In this document: in pieces, positions 51,818 through 59,927 of the stretch
How positions within the stretch are numbered: the stretch's first letter is position 1
Layout: the number at the start of each line of letters is the position of its first letter
From: Sphingobacterium sp.
GTDB taxonomy: Bacteria > Bacteroidota > Bacteroidia > Sphingobacteriales > Sphingobacteriaceae
Direction: 5' to 3'
DNA: 64,000 nt
Assembly: GCA_031286695.1 (NCBI GenBank)
Contig: JAITTY010000006.1
Span: forward strand, 310,001 to 374,000
Made by a program: the position numbers and the translations under genes
The notes under the pieces: generated by a model
Databases searched by the model: none
Told to the model about the DNA's origin: nothing
What the model saw: only the letters and a program-made list of their open reading frames with translations

Positions 51818-53482
51818 ATGAAAATATCACGTTTAAAGCGTTTAAGTTGGACTGTTACTTCTATTGCCCTGTTGTTGGGAAGTACAGTCACATTCTCTGG
51901 ATGTTCTAAGGAGGATGGTCATGTTGATCAGACTGAAGAAGGAACAAAACTGGATGGGACAAAACTGGTACTCAAAGTATCAGGTATAGATGAGACCCAA
52001 CAAATAGCCTCTGTCAAAGGCAAAGCCAGTACCAATTCGACCAATTTAAACAGTCCAAAATTGATGGAGTTTCCAGAATTTGATGCATTGATTGAAGTTG
52101 ATAACAATGTTCCATTTAAGGCCGCCCAATTTACGGCTAAAGCTGGCACAATTTCAGCAACTGGAACACGTGCCGCTGCAATGGATAACGGTATTACTTA
52201 TCGTTTATTCTTGTTTTCACAGGATGGTAGCCAATTGATATCTTCTACACAATTTACAGCAGGCAGCCAAGGAGCAATTGATGTGACGCAAGGCCAGACT
52301 TACAAGTGGGTTGCATTATCTTACAATAATGGCGAAGATATTCCTACGATTAATACAGGCAATACGTTGATAGCACTTCCAGCTGGAAAAGATGTGCTGT
52401 ATGCTAGCGGTGAAGTTGCTGTCCCAACGGGTGGAGCCAATGTAAACGTACCGATCAACATTCTATTTAAGCATAAATTTGCACGCTTGGCAGTAGAACT
52501 CAATTCGATGGGAATGTTTGCTAACATGACGGGAGCCAAGGTAGAAATCGCAGGAATAAAAACCGCAACAATTGATGTCGGTAATGGCACGCTTTCTAAC
52601 CTTGTTTCAGCAGATCAAGAAATTGCTTTTTCAAGTTTTACAGATATCGACCCTGCTTATCAGGATGCAAAAATTGCTTATGCATATACCGCAGATCCAG
52701 CAGCTGTATCTGGTGGAATAAAAGTAAATGTTTCAAATTTAGCATTGAAAATAGATGACAACTCAACACGTCAATTTTCGGCAGCCCCTGCAAACTTTAC
52801 TTTCAATATTACACCAGTATTGGGAAATAGCCATCGTCTATTGGTCAATCTGTTAGAATCACCTCTGACTGTGGAAGGAGTCAAATGGGCACGGCAAAAT
52901 ATCTACTATCAAGCTGGGCATAATCCATATCGTTTTCACCATACCTATGCACATTCAAACGCTAGAAATACCTACTTTTCATTTAAAGGGCTGGTTCCTG
53001 ATCGATTTGGAGTCAATAGCGATCCTTGTAATGAAGTTTACCCGAAAGGCGTATGGCGTCAGGCTAGTGAAAATGATTTTCGGAAGCTGACCGGATTTTT
53101 AGGAATCGGTGGTAAGAATCCTACCTATGGTACAAGTAATGGAAGAGGTTATTTTGAATACGATGCTAGTGGAACAGCTGCACCGTACCCAAATAACAAG
53201 CTTCACTTCAATTTCAATGGAGGCAGTACCTCCTTCGCTGTAGTGAACGGTCTTGTTCAGCTCAACCTGGGCAATTTCGGAACACGTGCTGAAATCTGGA
53301 CAGGTTCTTCGGGAATTAAAATTGGTGGTCTGCTTGGCTTGGGAGCATGGTATTACCATGGTGAAAAAGGATTGTTTGGGAGTAATAGCGCCGATCTGAC
53401 AGCAAATCTTCTCAATATATCTGTCATTGGTATTGATTTGATCGAGACACAGATGAAAAATGTCCGTTGTGTAAGAAATTAA
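51818..53482 (+). CDS. Fimbrillin-like (Mfa/FimA family) lipoprotein with FISUMP-like C-terminus
   Basis: The 554-residue lipoprotein (lipobox TFSGC, Cys29) has two parts. Residues about 40-340 are beta-rich and resemble Bacteroidales fimbrillin-type domains (NGITYRLFLFSQDGSQLISS, FKHKFARLAVELNSMG). The C-terminal part (GVKWARQNIYYQAGH, GVWRQASENDFRKLTGFLG, ending TQMKNVRCVRN) resembles the Fibrobacter major paralogous domain. It is probably a surface structure component or adhesin. The gene follows the small peptide gene and ends before a strong terminator, so the two form one unit. Confidence 0.76.
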   Translation: MKISRLKRLSWTVTSIALLLGSTVTFSGCSKEDGHVDQTEEGTKLDGTKLVLKVSGIDETQQIASVKGKASTNSTNLNSPKLMEFPEFDALIEVDNNVPFKAAQFTAKAGTISATGTRAAAMDNGITYRLFLFSQDGSQLISSTQFTAGSQGAIDVTQGQTYKWVALSYNNGEDIPTINTGNTLIALPAGKDVLYASGEVAVPTGGANVNVPINILFKHKFARLAVELNSMGMFANMTGAKVEIAGIKTATIDVGNGTLSNLVSADQEIAFSSFTDIDPAYQDAKIAYAYTADPAAVSGGIKVNVSNLALKIDDNSTRQFSAAPANFTFNITPVLGNSHRLLVNLLESPLTVEGVKWARQNIYYQAGHNPYRFHHTYAHSNARNTYFSFKGLVPDRFGVNSDPCNEVYPKGVWRQASENDFRKLTGFLGIGGKNPTYGTSNGRGYFEYDASGTAAPYPNNKLHFNFNGGSTSFAVVNGLVQLNLGNFGTRAEIWTGSSGIKIGGLLGLGAWYYHGEKGLFGSNSADLTANLLNISVIGIDLIETQMKNVRCVRN

Positions 53483-53548
53483 CATCGCGTTCTTATGATG
53501 ATTAATTGGCTATTTAATTTGAATTTTGGACTTCTTTTAAATAGCGGT

Positions 53549-53580
53549 AAAAAGCGACCTGTTTTTACAGGTTGCTTTTT
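53549..53580 (+). terminator. Rho-independent terminator after fimbrillin-like gene
   Basis: Arms AAAAAGCGACCTG (53549-53561) and CAGGTTGCTTTTT (53568-53580) pair along 13 bp with one G-T wobble, with a 6-base loop and a terminal T-run. It closes the peptide-fimbrillin unit 67 bp after the stop codon. Confidence 0.88.
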
Positions 53581-53723
53581 ATGCACACAGCTACGTTAAT
53601 TAAAAACTGGATTACCACAATTCTTTGCCCTTGAGATTGAGGAACATCTTGAAAGTTTCAACCTTGAACTTACTTAACGAAATTTGAAGTTTCTTAATTA
53701 ACCAATGATAAAAAACCATTGTA

Positions 53724-53894
53724 ATGAATGAAAATAATAAAACTAGATCCCGTTTTACTAAAGAAGTGAAAACTGATGTAGTCAATGCGATCGTTCATGG
53801 TGAGTTGTGGCTTGAAGAAGCCATGACAAAATATAATATACAGGATAGGAGAACAGTCATTACCTGGTTAAGAAAATACTTGCGTAACAAATAA
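53724..53894 (+). CDS. Orphan 56-residue HTH protein, transposase OrfA-like
   Basis: The small ORF (MNENNKTRSRFTKEVKTDVV and onward) has the layout of the HTH at the start of IS3-family OrfA proteins: basic N-terminus, FTKEVKTDVVNAIVHGELWL, EEAMTKYNIQDRRTVITWLR. No OrfB, no inverted repeats and no target duplication are seen nearby, so it is either a remnant of an insertion element or a domesticated small DNA-binding protein. Confidence 0.6.
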   Translation: MNENNKTRSRFTKEVKTDVVNAIVHGELWLEEAMTKYNIQDRRTVITWLRKYLRNK

Positions 53895-53953
53895 CCAATA
53901 GCTATAATGATAATAGCAAGCTGATACCCATGTAGGCGAAAGTAAAGTTCCGC

Positions 53954-54754
53954 TTATCTCTTTGGTTTAGGGAGCTCTTTAATCCATATATTCTTAAAGT
54001 CTACGGGCTGGCCTTCACTCTGCAACGCGATAAATCCACTGCTCAGTAATTTACCATCGATTTTAATTTGTGGATCATACCCATTCGCTGTGCCGCCCCC
54101 AATCTGAGGCTTCGAATATTCCAGTACTGTATCTCCATTAATGATATGTTTGATTAATGAATCGCCTAGTACGATCAGCTCTCCTTTAACCCATTGATCG
54201 CCATCATAGGTTTTCGAAGTAGAATTTAAACAATGGGAAGATGCTATTTTTCCTTGGTAAACTACATTGGTCCCAGGAGAACACATATTACCGGTAGGGC
54301 GTGGCTGACCATCGCTCAATCCACCTAAAAGCTGCATTTCGACAGAAATAGGCCAATCCTGCTCTTTTAGCATGGTCCTTGGATCTTGCGAATGAAACAT
54401 AACGCCGCTATTACGGAGCGTATAAGAAGGTGCTCCTTTGTGGAGTTCACCGACAAATCGATATTCAAACTTTAAATGATAATAAGAGAAGGGTGTTTTA
54501 TAATATAAATGACCAAATTGATCATTAAAATCATCATACTGATCATACCTGACTTTAATAATTCCATCTTCCACTCTAAACGTATTTCCATAGTTTACAC
54601 CAAAGTCATGATGATGAATTTTAACAAACCAGTCGTTGATATCCCTTCCGTCAAACAATGATTTCCAGCCGTTATTGTCTCCTTGACCTTTTATTCCCGC
54701 ACATCCTGTAAAAATAAAACTAGTCGCTAAAATTGAATAGATGATTTTTCGCAT
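53954..54754 (-). CDS. DUF1080 (3-keto-disaccharide hydrolase-type) lipoprotein
   Basis: The 266-residue protein starts with a lipoprotein signal (MRKIIYSILATSFIFTGC). The body is the ConA-like DUF1080 domain: GWKSLFDGRDINDWFVKIHH, RVEDGIIKV, YHLKFEYRFVG, RNSGVMFHSQ, VEMQLLGG and IALQSEGQPVDFKNIWIKEL. Members bind or hydrolyse keto-sugars, often in 3-keto-glycoside pathways; no partner oxidoreductase is nearby. I start at ATG 54754 because the signal peptide begins there; the frame is open a further 34 codons into the remnant of another gene. Confidence 0.85.
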   Translation of the reverse strand: MRKIIYSILATSFIFTGCAGIKGQGDNNGWKSLFDGRDINDWFVKIHHHDFGVNYGNTFRVEDGIIKVRYDQYDDFNDQFGHLYYKTPFSYYHLKFEYRFVGELHKGAPSYTLRNSGVMFHSQDPRTMLKEQDWPISVEMQLLGGLSDGQPRPTGNMCSPGTNVVYQGKIASSHCLNSTSKTYDGDQWVKGELIVLGDSLIKHIINGDTVLEYSKPQIGGGTANGYDPQIKIDGKLLSSGFIALQSEGQPVDFKNIWIKELPKPKR

Positions 54755-54757
54755 TGA

Positions 54758-54856
54758 GTTGATACCCTGAAAGTTAATATTAAATGACTTTTCAACTTTA
54801 ACGAGTACGTCGCCAATGTCCTCTGGATCTATATTTTGAAGTTCACAGTCTGTCAT
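54758..54856 (-). pseudogene. N-terminal remnant of another gene, in frame with DUF1080 gene
   Basis: The 34 codons before the DUF1080 start read MTDCELQNIDPEDIGDVLVK, then VEKSFNINFQGINS. I recall this opening from a family of small (about 90-100 residue) Bacteroidota proteins with the motif DIxDVLxKVEKSFxIxF. The rest of that protein is missing, replaced by the DUF1080 signal peptide. A deletion that joined the two genes is the simplest explanation; a real fusion protein is less likely because the lipoprotein signal would then be internal. Confidence 0.55.
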
Positions 54857-54896
54857 TACGTTTATGGAATTAATTAGTTATCTTCTTACTAAGATA

Positions 54897-55262
54897 CTAA
54901 AAATGTTCATTCACTTTGGAATAATCCGTTATGCCAAGCTTATTTCCGAAAGGATCATTAAATTCAACCGCTAAACCCGTCATGATTTCAAATGGTTCGC
55001 TTAAAAATACGATACCCTTGTTCTTTAAATGTTCATATGCTGTCTTAATATCCGCGACCTTAAACCATATAGCTGGTTTCGCATGTTGTCCTGTACTAAG
55101 AATGATAGCCGGTTCATTGTCACCTATCTTGAATGCGGTCATTCCCTTATCCGAAAAGTCGAATTTGGTTTCGAGGCCAAGTTGGTTCCCATAAAATTCT
55201 TTGGCCCTCTCTAGGTCTTCTGCAGGCAAAAAGAAATTGTCGTAATCTAATAGTAAGTTCAT
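54897..55262 (-). CDS. VOC-superfamily (glyoxalase-like) protein
   Basis: The 121-residue protein has the paired beta-alpha-beta modules of VOC proteins: FLPAEDLERAKEFYGNQLG, FDFSDKGMTAFKIGD, AIWFKVADIKTAYEHLKNKG and FNDPFGNKLGITDY. Metal ligands are not obvious. It starts 6 bp after the stop of the small ArsR-like gene, so the two are probably co-expressed. Functions in this group range from resistance to small-molecule metabolism. Confidence 0.84.
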   Translation of the reverse strand: MNLLLDYDNFFLPAEDLERAKEFYGNQLGLETKFDFSDKGMTAFKIGDNEPAIILSTGQHAKPAIWFKVADIKTAYEHLKNKGIVFLSEPFEIMTGLAVEFNDPFGNKLGITDYSKVNEHF

Positions 55263-55267
55263 AGCTG

Positions 55268-55477
55268 TTAGGATTTAATTTGTGATAAGTCAATACCAAA
55301 TGCTGTCAATTGGGATTCCCCAAGTTCAGTGATGTAGAGGTTTTTATCGCTGGGGTCTGCTTTCGCCAGCCAGCCTTTTTTTACCAAAGCCTCCAATAGG
55401 AGTTGGCCGAGTTTTCCGCCGATATGTTCGTAACATAATTTTGCAGGCTTCATTTTATCGTTATTTTTCATGTTCAT
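55268..55477 (-). CDS. Short ArsR-like winged-helix C-terminal protein
   Basis: The 69-residue protein (MNMKNNDKMKPAKLCYEHIG, GKLGQLLLEALVKKGWLAKA, LYITELGESQLTAFGIDL) matches the C-terminal part of larger ArsR-type regulators, in which a CYDHLAGKLG-like segment precedes a small winged element. The N-terminal HTH is missing. Comparable short forms beside VOC genes exist, so it may be a real stand-alone protein, not a truncation. Its start could be Met1 or Met3. Confidence 0.65.
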   Translation of the reverse strand: MNMKNNDKMKPAKLCYEHIGGKLGQLLLEALVKKGWLAKADPSDKNLYITELGESQLTAFGIDLSQIKS

Positions 55478-55601
55478 CTTTTATGCTTAGCTTAATTTTT
55501 GATTTATAGTTTCTTAGCTGTAAAATTATAGAAATGAAAGTGAATGCCAAATGATCAAAATCATCCATTCTAAGGACTATTTGACGCAACCTGGCGAGTA
55601 G

Positions 55602-55651
55602 CTGTTTTAGATAAAAAAACAAAATCTATCAAAAAATGGTATCTAAAACAG
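55602..55651 (+). repeat. 12-bp inverted repeat in leader of SpecificRecomb gene
   Basis: CTGTTTTAGATA (55602-55613) and TATCTAAAACAG (55640-55651) are perfect reverse complements separated by 26 bases, ending 14 bp before the ATG at 55666. In RNA this makes a hairpin next to the start codon; in DNA it could be an operator. No T-run follows. Confidence 0.55.
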
Positions 55652-55665
55652 AGGATTTATAATTT

Positions 55666-57684
55666 ATGAAAAAAGAACAGGGTAAAGAGCCCAGGGTAAG
55701 AAGCTTGTTTGGACGGTTTAAAAGTCAATTAGCGGACCCTGATTATACAAGCGTTGATTTTTTAGTTTTATTAGTTGATGTCATCCGTCCAAAACGTATC
55801 AATTTACTTTATCAGGTCGATATTCAATTTTTACTGGACTATCTCCACGCCGCACCCGCGGACCTGGAAGACTTTCAGCTTTATCTCAAAAGAATCCTGG
55901 TTGGTAAAGATTTTGATCAGTTGATTTCTGATACCGGTATTATTAGTTATGCAGACTTTTTTTATGAGCTTAAAAAAAGAATCACCGAGCGGTACTTGCC
56001 TTTTCAGCCACCCAAGTCTACTTTGCAGTATCTGTTAAATCAGGTTTTTTACAAACCTAGTGATGCTGACTGGATTGCTGCGGTCCCGCAGGATCAATTC
56101 GATGAACTGTTTCACATATGTAAATTTGAAACGATTTATGATGATGAAACTGGTTTTGGAATGATCGAAATATTGTATGGGTTGGAACTGTTGGTTCAAC
56201 GCATTACAGGTCGTGCAATGGAAACAGATGTAAACAAGATGGTGCCCGAGTTTCAAAATTTTGATAGTCCATTTATTGCTATTATGCGAGAGTTTACCGA
56301 ATTGAATGATCGTATTTTACAGTCGGATAATAAGTTTATTTCTTCGGATGACCTGTCTTATAAACAGATTTGGGTACTTCATAAACAATGCGAATCGTAT
56401 ATTGAAACGGCCTTTGACAATTCACATCGTTTTGGAATTTCCATAAAAGTCAATCAATCCCTTTTGCGCATGCGGCAGCAGCTCGAAAGGATCAGGGAAA
56501 TCTTGCCCTTTTTAGTGATCGACGATCCAGATGAAAAGGAACAAAAGACGATCGCACTGGCAAAGACGCTTATTGGTTACAATTCACGGAAAAGCAATAT
56601 TCGCAAATTGGCAGGACAGAGTACACAGCTTTTGGCCTATGAGATTACACATCATACTGCACAGACTGGGGAGCATTATATTACCTCAAGCAGACAGGAG
56701 TATTGGAAAATGTTCCGTTCAGCCTGTGGCGGAGGTCTCATTGTAGGAGTAATGTGTATCATTAAATTATTGTTGGGTAAGATACATACCAGTGAATTTG
56801 GTCATGCATTTTTATATAGTCTGAATTATGCCATTGGCTTTACATTAATTTATCTATTTGGTGCAACTTTGGCAACCAAACAGCCTGCCATGACAGCATC
56901 TGCATTGGTCAACGCGATTGAGCAGGGGGCTTCAGAGCAGGGGAGTAATAAACATCGTTATTGGATATTTGCTGAATTGTTTGCACGGTTATTTCGTTCA
57001 CAGTTCATTGCTTTTGTTGGTAACGTTGCGATGGCCTTTCCGATGAGCCTTTTTCTTGTTTGGGCTATTCAACAGTTGTTTCAGGTCAATATTGCGAGTG
57101 CCAAGTGGCTGCATTTGGTGAATGACCTCAATCCAATAAAGACACCTGTGGTCTTGCATGCTTCCATTGCCGGTGTTTTTTTATTTCTTTCCGGAATTAT
57201 TGCTGGCAGTATTTCAAATCGGGACAAGCATAACTCCGTATATTATCGCATTCAGGAGCATCCCATGTTGAAAAAGATATTTGGACAGGCAAAAACAAAC
57301 AAAATAGCTTCATTTTATGAAAAAAAATGGGCGGGTATTGTATCCAATGTGTGGTTTGGAATCTTTATGGGCACAACAGCCTCCATCGGACTTTTTTTAG
57401 GTTTAAATCTGGATATAAGGCATATTACCTTTGCAAGCGGAAATTTGGCATTGGGTCTGTTTGGACATGGGATGGAGCTGTCTACTGACATATGGGTATG
57501 GGGTATTTTAGGGATAGGAATTATAGGATTCTTTAATTTTATGGTCAGCTTCTCCTTATCCTTGATGTTAGCATTTCGCTCGCGAAACCTATCGTCCAAA
57601 GAATTGGTTAAAATGGGAAAGGCAGTTTGGATCTATTTCAAGATAAATCCAAAATTGTTTTTCTTCCCACCTCGAAAAAATTAA
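55666..57684 (+). CDS. SpecificRecomb (Gcr) family membrane protein
   Basis: The 672-residue protein matches by content the family annotated as site-specific recombinase Gcr: an N-terminal soluble half of helical repeats (residues 1-350, e.g. LLRMRQQLERIREILPFLVI) and a C-terminal half with about six or seven transmembrane helices (e.g. CGGGLIVGVMCIIKLLLG, FIAFVGNVAMAFPMSLFLVW). No Tyr or Ser recombinase motif is visible, and the hydrophobic half argues for a membrane function. The name is historical; the true role is unknown. Confidence 0.82.
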   Translation: MKKEQGKEPRVRSLFGRFKSQLADPDYTSVDFLVLLVDVIRPKRINLLYQVDIQFLLDYLHAAPADLEDFQLYLKRILVGKDFDQLISDTGIISYADFFYELKKRITERYLPFQPPKSTLQYLLNQVFYKPSDADWIAAVPQDQFDELFHICKFETIYDDETGFGMIEILYGLELLVQRITGRAMETDVNKMVPEFQNFDSPFIAIMREFTELNDRILQSDNKFISSDDLSYKQIWVLHKQCESYIETAFDNSHRFGISIKVNQSLLRMRQQLERIREILPFLVIDDPDEKEQKTIALAKTLIGYNSRKSNIRKLAGQSTQLLAYEITHHTAQTGEHYITSSRQEYWKMFRSACGGGLIVGVMCIIKLLLGKIHTSEFGHAFLYSLNYAIGFTLIYLFGATLATKQPAMTASALVNAIEQGASEQGSNKHRYWIFAELFARLFRSQFIAFVGNVAMAFPMSLFLVWAIQQLFQVNIASAKWLHLVNDLNPIKTPVVLHASIAGVFLFLSGIIAGSISNRDKHNSVYYRIQEHPMLKKIFGQAKTNKIASFYEKKWAGIVSNVWFGIFMGTTASIGLFLGLNLDIRHITFASGNLALGLFGHGMELSTDIWVWGILGIGIIGFFNFMVSFSLSLMLAFRSRNLSSKELVKMGKAVWIYFKINPKLFFFPPRKN

Positions 57685-57786
57685 GGGATTCAATGCCATG
57701 CCTAACTACTACTGCTCCTAGCTATCTCTGTTTGACGACTTGCAGGTGTGCGCCTGGAGTATCCGGATAGCAGATAATTTAGGTCC

Positions 57787-58053
57787 CTAAACATTGATAT
57801 CACCAGAAAGATTGGGTTTATCTTCATTGTCCTTTTCTTTCTGTTCGGTTTGCGCTTGCTCTCTGTTATGAGTTCGATCGTCTTTGATACCGGATAAATT
57901 AGTGTTTGGATCATCATCTTTTTTGGAAGTATCCTCTTGCTTAGCACCGGATAAGTCTGGACTCGGTTCTCGCGGATCCGGATTTGGGATAGCTGCCATG
58001 AGAAATATAAGTATGCCTAGATACCTGTTATTTTTGTTTTTCGATCTGTCCAT
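57787..58053 (-). CDS. Small exported protein with LSG repeats, unknown
   Basis: The 88-residue protein has a short hydrophobic N-terminal segment (YLGILIFLMAAIP, residues 11-23) and then a very charged, disordered chain with three repeats of P/T-D/N-LSG: PDLSGAKQ at 32, TNLSGIKD at 51 and PNLSGDIN at 80. Nothing else is recognisable. A signal anchor and low complexity suggest an envelope peptide. Coding status is supported by the in-frame repeats. Confidence 0.5.
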   Translation of the reverse strand: MDRSKNKNNRYLGILIFLMAAIPNPDPREPSPDLSGAKQEDTSKKDDDPNTNLSGIKDDRTHNREQAQTEQKEKDNEDKPNLSGDINV

Positions 58054-58117
58054 TTGATTGATTTTTTATTAGAGAACATCTTTTGTGCGTGTATCGTTGA
58101 GAGAAATTAGATCTTAT

Positions 58118-59023
58118 TTATTTTCCTGCGACAATTTCAACCAGACTTTCAAGCATGGTAAGCTTAAGCTGTTGGCCGAGATAGCTCATGCGCTCATCAT
58201 CAATATGTATTTCCTTGCCTTCCCATTCTATTGCTAATGCACTGGCTCGGATGGGGCTTATTTTAAATTCTATATCCGTTCCATTCAATAGTCCATCGAT
58301 ATAGTCTATGAGTTCCTGGCGCTGATCGGCAGTCACGATGATGATATCAAATTGTCCATCTCCGGGATCAGCATTGGCAGCGAGCACTAGCCGCGGCCCC
58401 ATGCTGGGGATATTCATGACCTCAACGAGAATGCATTCTTTTTCAAAACTGCCTCCAGCTACAGTAAGTTTTAGTTTCTTAGCTGGAAATGCTGCTGCCA
58501 ATTTGCGGAGCTGCCTTAATGCAGTTTTGATTTCATCTTCCACGCTAAGGTGCTCCGTATTTTTTTTATCCATTTTCTTCATCAGCAATGGAAATACACC
58601 AAAACCGATTGATTCAATAAAATACAAGGGTTTCCCTTCTATTCCTGTGACCATTCCTACATCGAATTTTTTAAGTAGGCAATTTCTCCAAAGGCCAATT
58701 GCTTTTTCACAGTCTAGGGGAATACCGAGAGAAATAGCAATATTGTTTGCCGTGCCTTGGGGCAAAATGGCGATTGGCCTTTTAAATCTTAACTTTTTTT
58801 CCAAAAGGGCCATCACAGTCATTCTTATGGTACCGTCACCACCTGCTAGGGCAATAATATCGGTCTGTGGATCGATCTTTTTGACCGCATCCTTTTTTGT
58901 TACTACCTTGCATTGGTGGCCGAGATCTTCAATCAATTGACATAGTTCGTCCTTATCTCCATTAGTGTCATCCCCAGCGGCCGGGTTATGTACTAACCGT
59001 ATGTTTTTGCCATGTTCTTTCAT
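58118..59023 (-). CDS. Diacylglycerol kinase-family (YegS-like) lipid kinase
   Basis: The 301-residue protein has the DAGK catalytic signature GGDGTIRMTV, the start HNPAAGDDTNGDKD, and ILPQGTANNIAISLGIP, which binds the nucleotide. The C-terminal beta-sandwich contains GDGQFDIIIVTADQ and EWEGKEIHIDDERM. It should phosphorylate a diacylglycerol or sphingoid base; sphingobacteria make sphingolipids, so the latter is possible. The gene is divergent from surE with 52 bp between the starts. Confidence 0.88.
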   Translation of the reverse strand: MKEHGKNIRLVHNPAAGDDTNGDKDELCQLIEDLGHQCKVVTKKDAVKKIDPQTDIIALAGGDGTIRMTVMALLEKKLRFKRPIAILPQGTANNIAISLGIPLDCEKAIGLWRNCLLKKFDVGMVTGIEGKPLYFIESIGFGVFPLLMKKMDKKNTEHLSVEDEIKTALRQLRKLAAAFPAKKLKLTVAGGSFEKECILVEVMNIPSMGPRLVLAANADPGDGQFDIIIVTADQRQELIDYIDGLLNGTDIEFKISPIRASALAIEWEGKEIHIDDERMSYLGQQLKLTMLESLVEIVAGK

Positions 59024-59075
59024 AACATCTGAACAAAGGATGCTCGAGATTGGTTTTCATAGAAAAGGTACAGTT

Positions 59076-59810
59076 ATGAATATACTTATTACCAATGACG
59101 ATGGCATCTATTCACCGGGGATTGCGGCACTAGCGAAGACAGCGAAAGAGTTTGGAACAGTTAAGATTGTTGCCCCCGATGTTGAGCAGTCGTCTATGGG
59201 GCATGCCATTACTCATTCCCGGCCCCTAAGCTACCGACGTGCACCGATTACTTTTGATGATATTGAAGCTTTTAGGGTAAATGGCACACCCGCAGATTGT
59301 GTAGCCTTGGGCTTATATATGTTTCCAAATACGCAGGTTGTGCTTTCGGGTATTAACATGGGACCAAATCTGGGTAATTCCATGTGGCACTCTGGAACAT
59401 TAGCTGCTGCAAAACAGGCGACATTGCTCGGCATTACGGGTATCGCATTGAGCACACCCGTCGGGAAGACGGAACCGGATTTTGAAGGGCTTTCTCGCTG
59501 GACAGGGGATGTGCTCAAGCTATTGTTGAACGATAAAGGTCCTGCCCTTTACAATGTGAATTTTCCGCCCAAACCTCGAGCTCTTTCATGGACAAGACAA
59601 TCTGTACGTTTATATGACGGTAGTGTGGTGCCCGGAGAGGATCCCATGGGAAGAAAAAACTATTGGATTACCGTCGTGCCATTAGAACCTGCTGAAAAAG
59701 GCACGGACCGTTGGGCAGTAGAAAACGGGCTAGTGTCTATTACGCCTTTACGTTTGGATCTCACTGCGCATGATGAACTTGCTGCTAGACTTGCGAGCGA
59801 ACATAAATAA
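59076..59810 (+). CDS. surE: 5'-nucleotidase SurE
   Basis: The 244-residue protein begins MNILITNDDGIYSPGIAAL, with the metal-binding Asp8 and Asp9 of the SurE family. It also shows VAPDVEQSSMGHAITHSRPL and the loop SGINMGPNLGNSMWHSGTLA. SurE hydrolyses nucleoside monophosphates and polyphosphate in stationary-phase cells. An earlier start in the same frame (58965) would overlap the divergent kinase gene and has no similarity to SurE. Confidence 0.95.
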   Translation: MNILITNDDGIYSPGIAALAKTAKEFGTVKIVAPDVEQSSMGHAITHSRPLSYRRAPITFDDIEAFRVNGTPADCVALGLYMFPNTQVVLSGINMGPNLGNSMWHSGTLAAAKQATLLGITGIALSTPVGKTEPDFEGLSRWTGDVLKLLLNDKGPALYNVNFPPKPRALSWTRQSVRLYDGSVVPGEDPMGRKNYWITVVPLEPAEKGTDRWAVENGLVSITPLRLDLTAHDELAARLASEHK

Positions 59811-59927
59811 TGAAAATAGGAGCAGACAAAAAGAAAAGATTTTTTTATAGAGAGACAAGCACAGGTCAGCATTGCATGGATTGCTGCAATACCTGCTAAC
59901 TAGTCGAAAACAATATAAAGACATAAA

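Noticed and set aside
55666..57684. Mobile element because of the recombinase family name
   Set aside because: No integrase motif, attachment sites or mobile genes nearby; the protein looks like an integral membrane protein.
58338..58940. 200-codon plus-strand frame opposite the lipid kinase
   Set aside because: The kinase has catalytic motifs on the minus strand; the opposite frame is Ser-rich shadow sequence.
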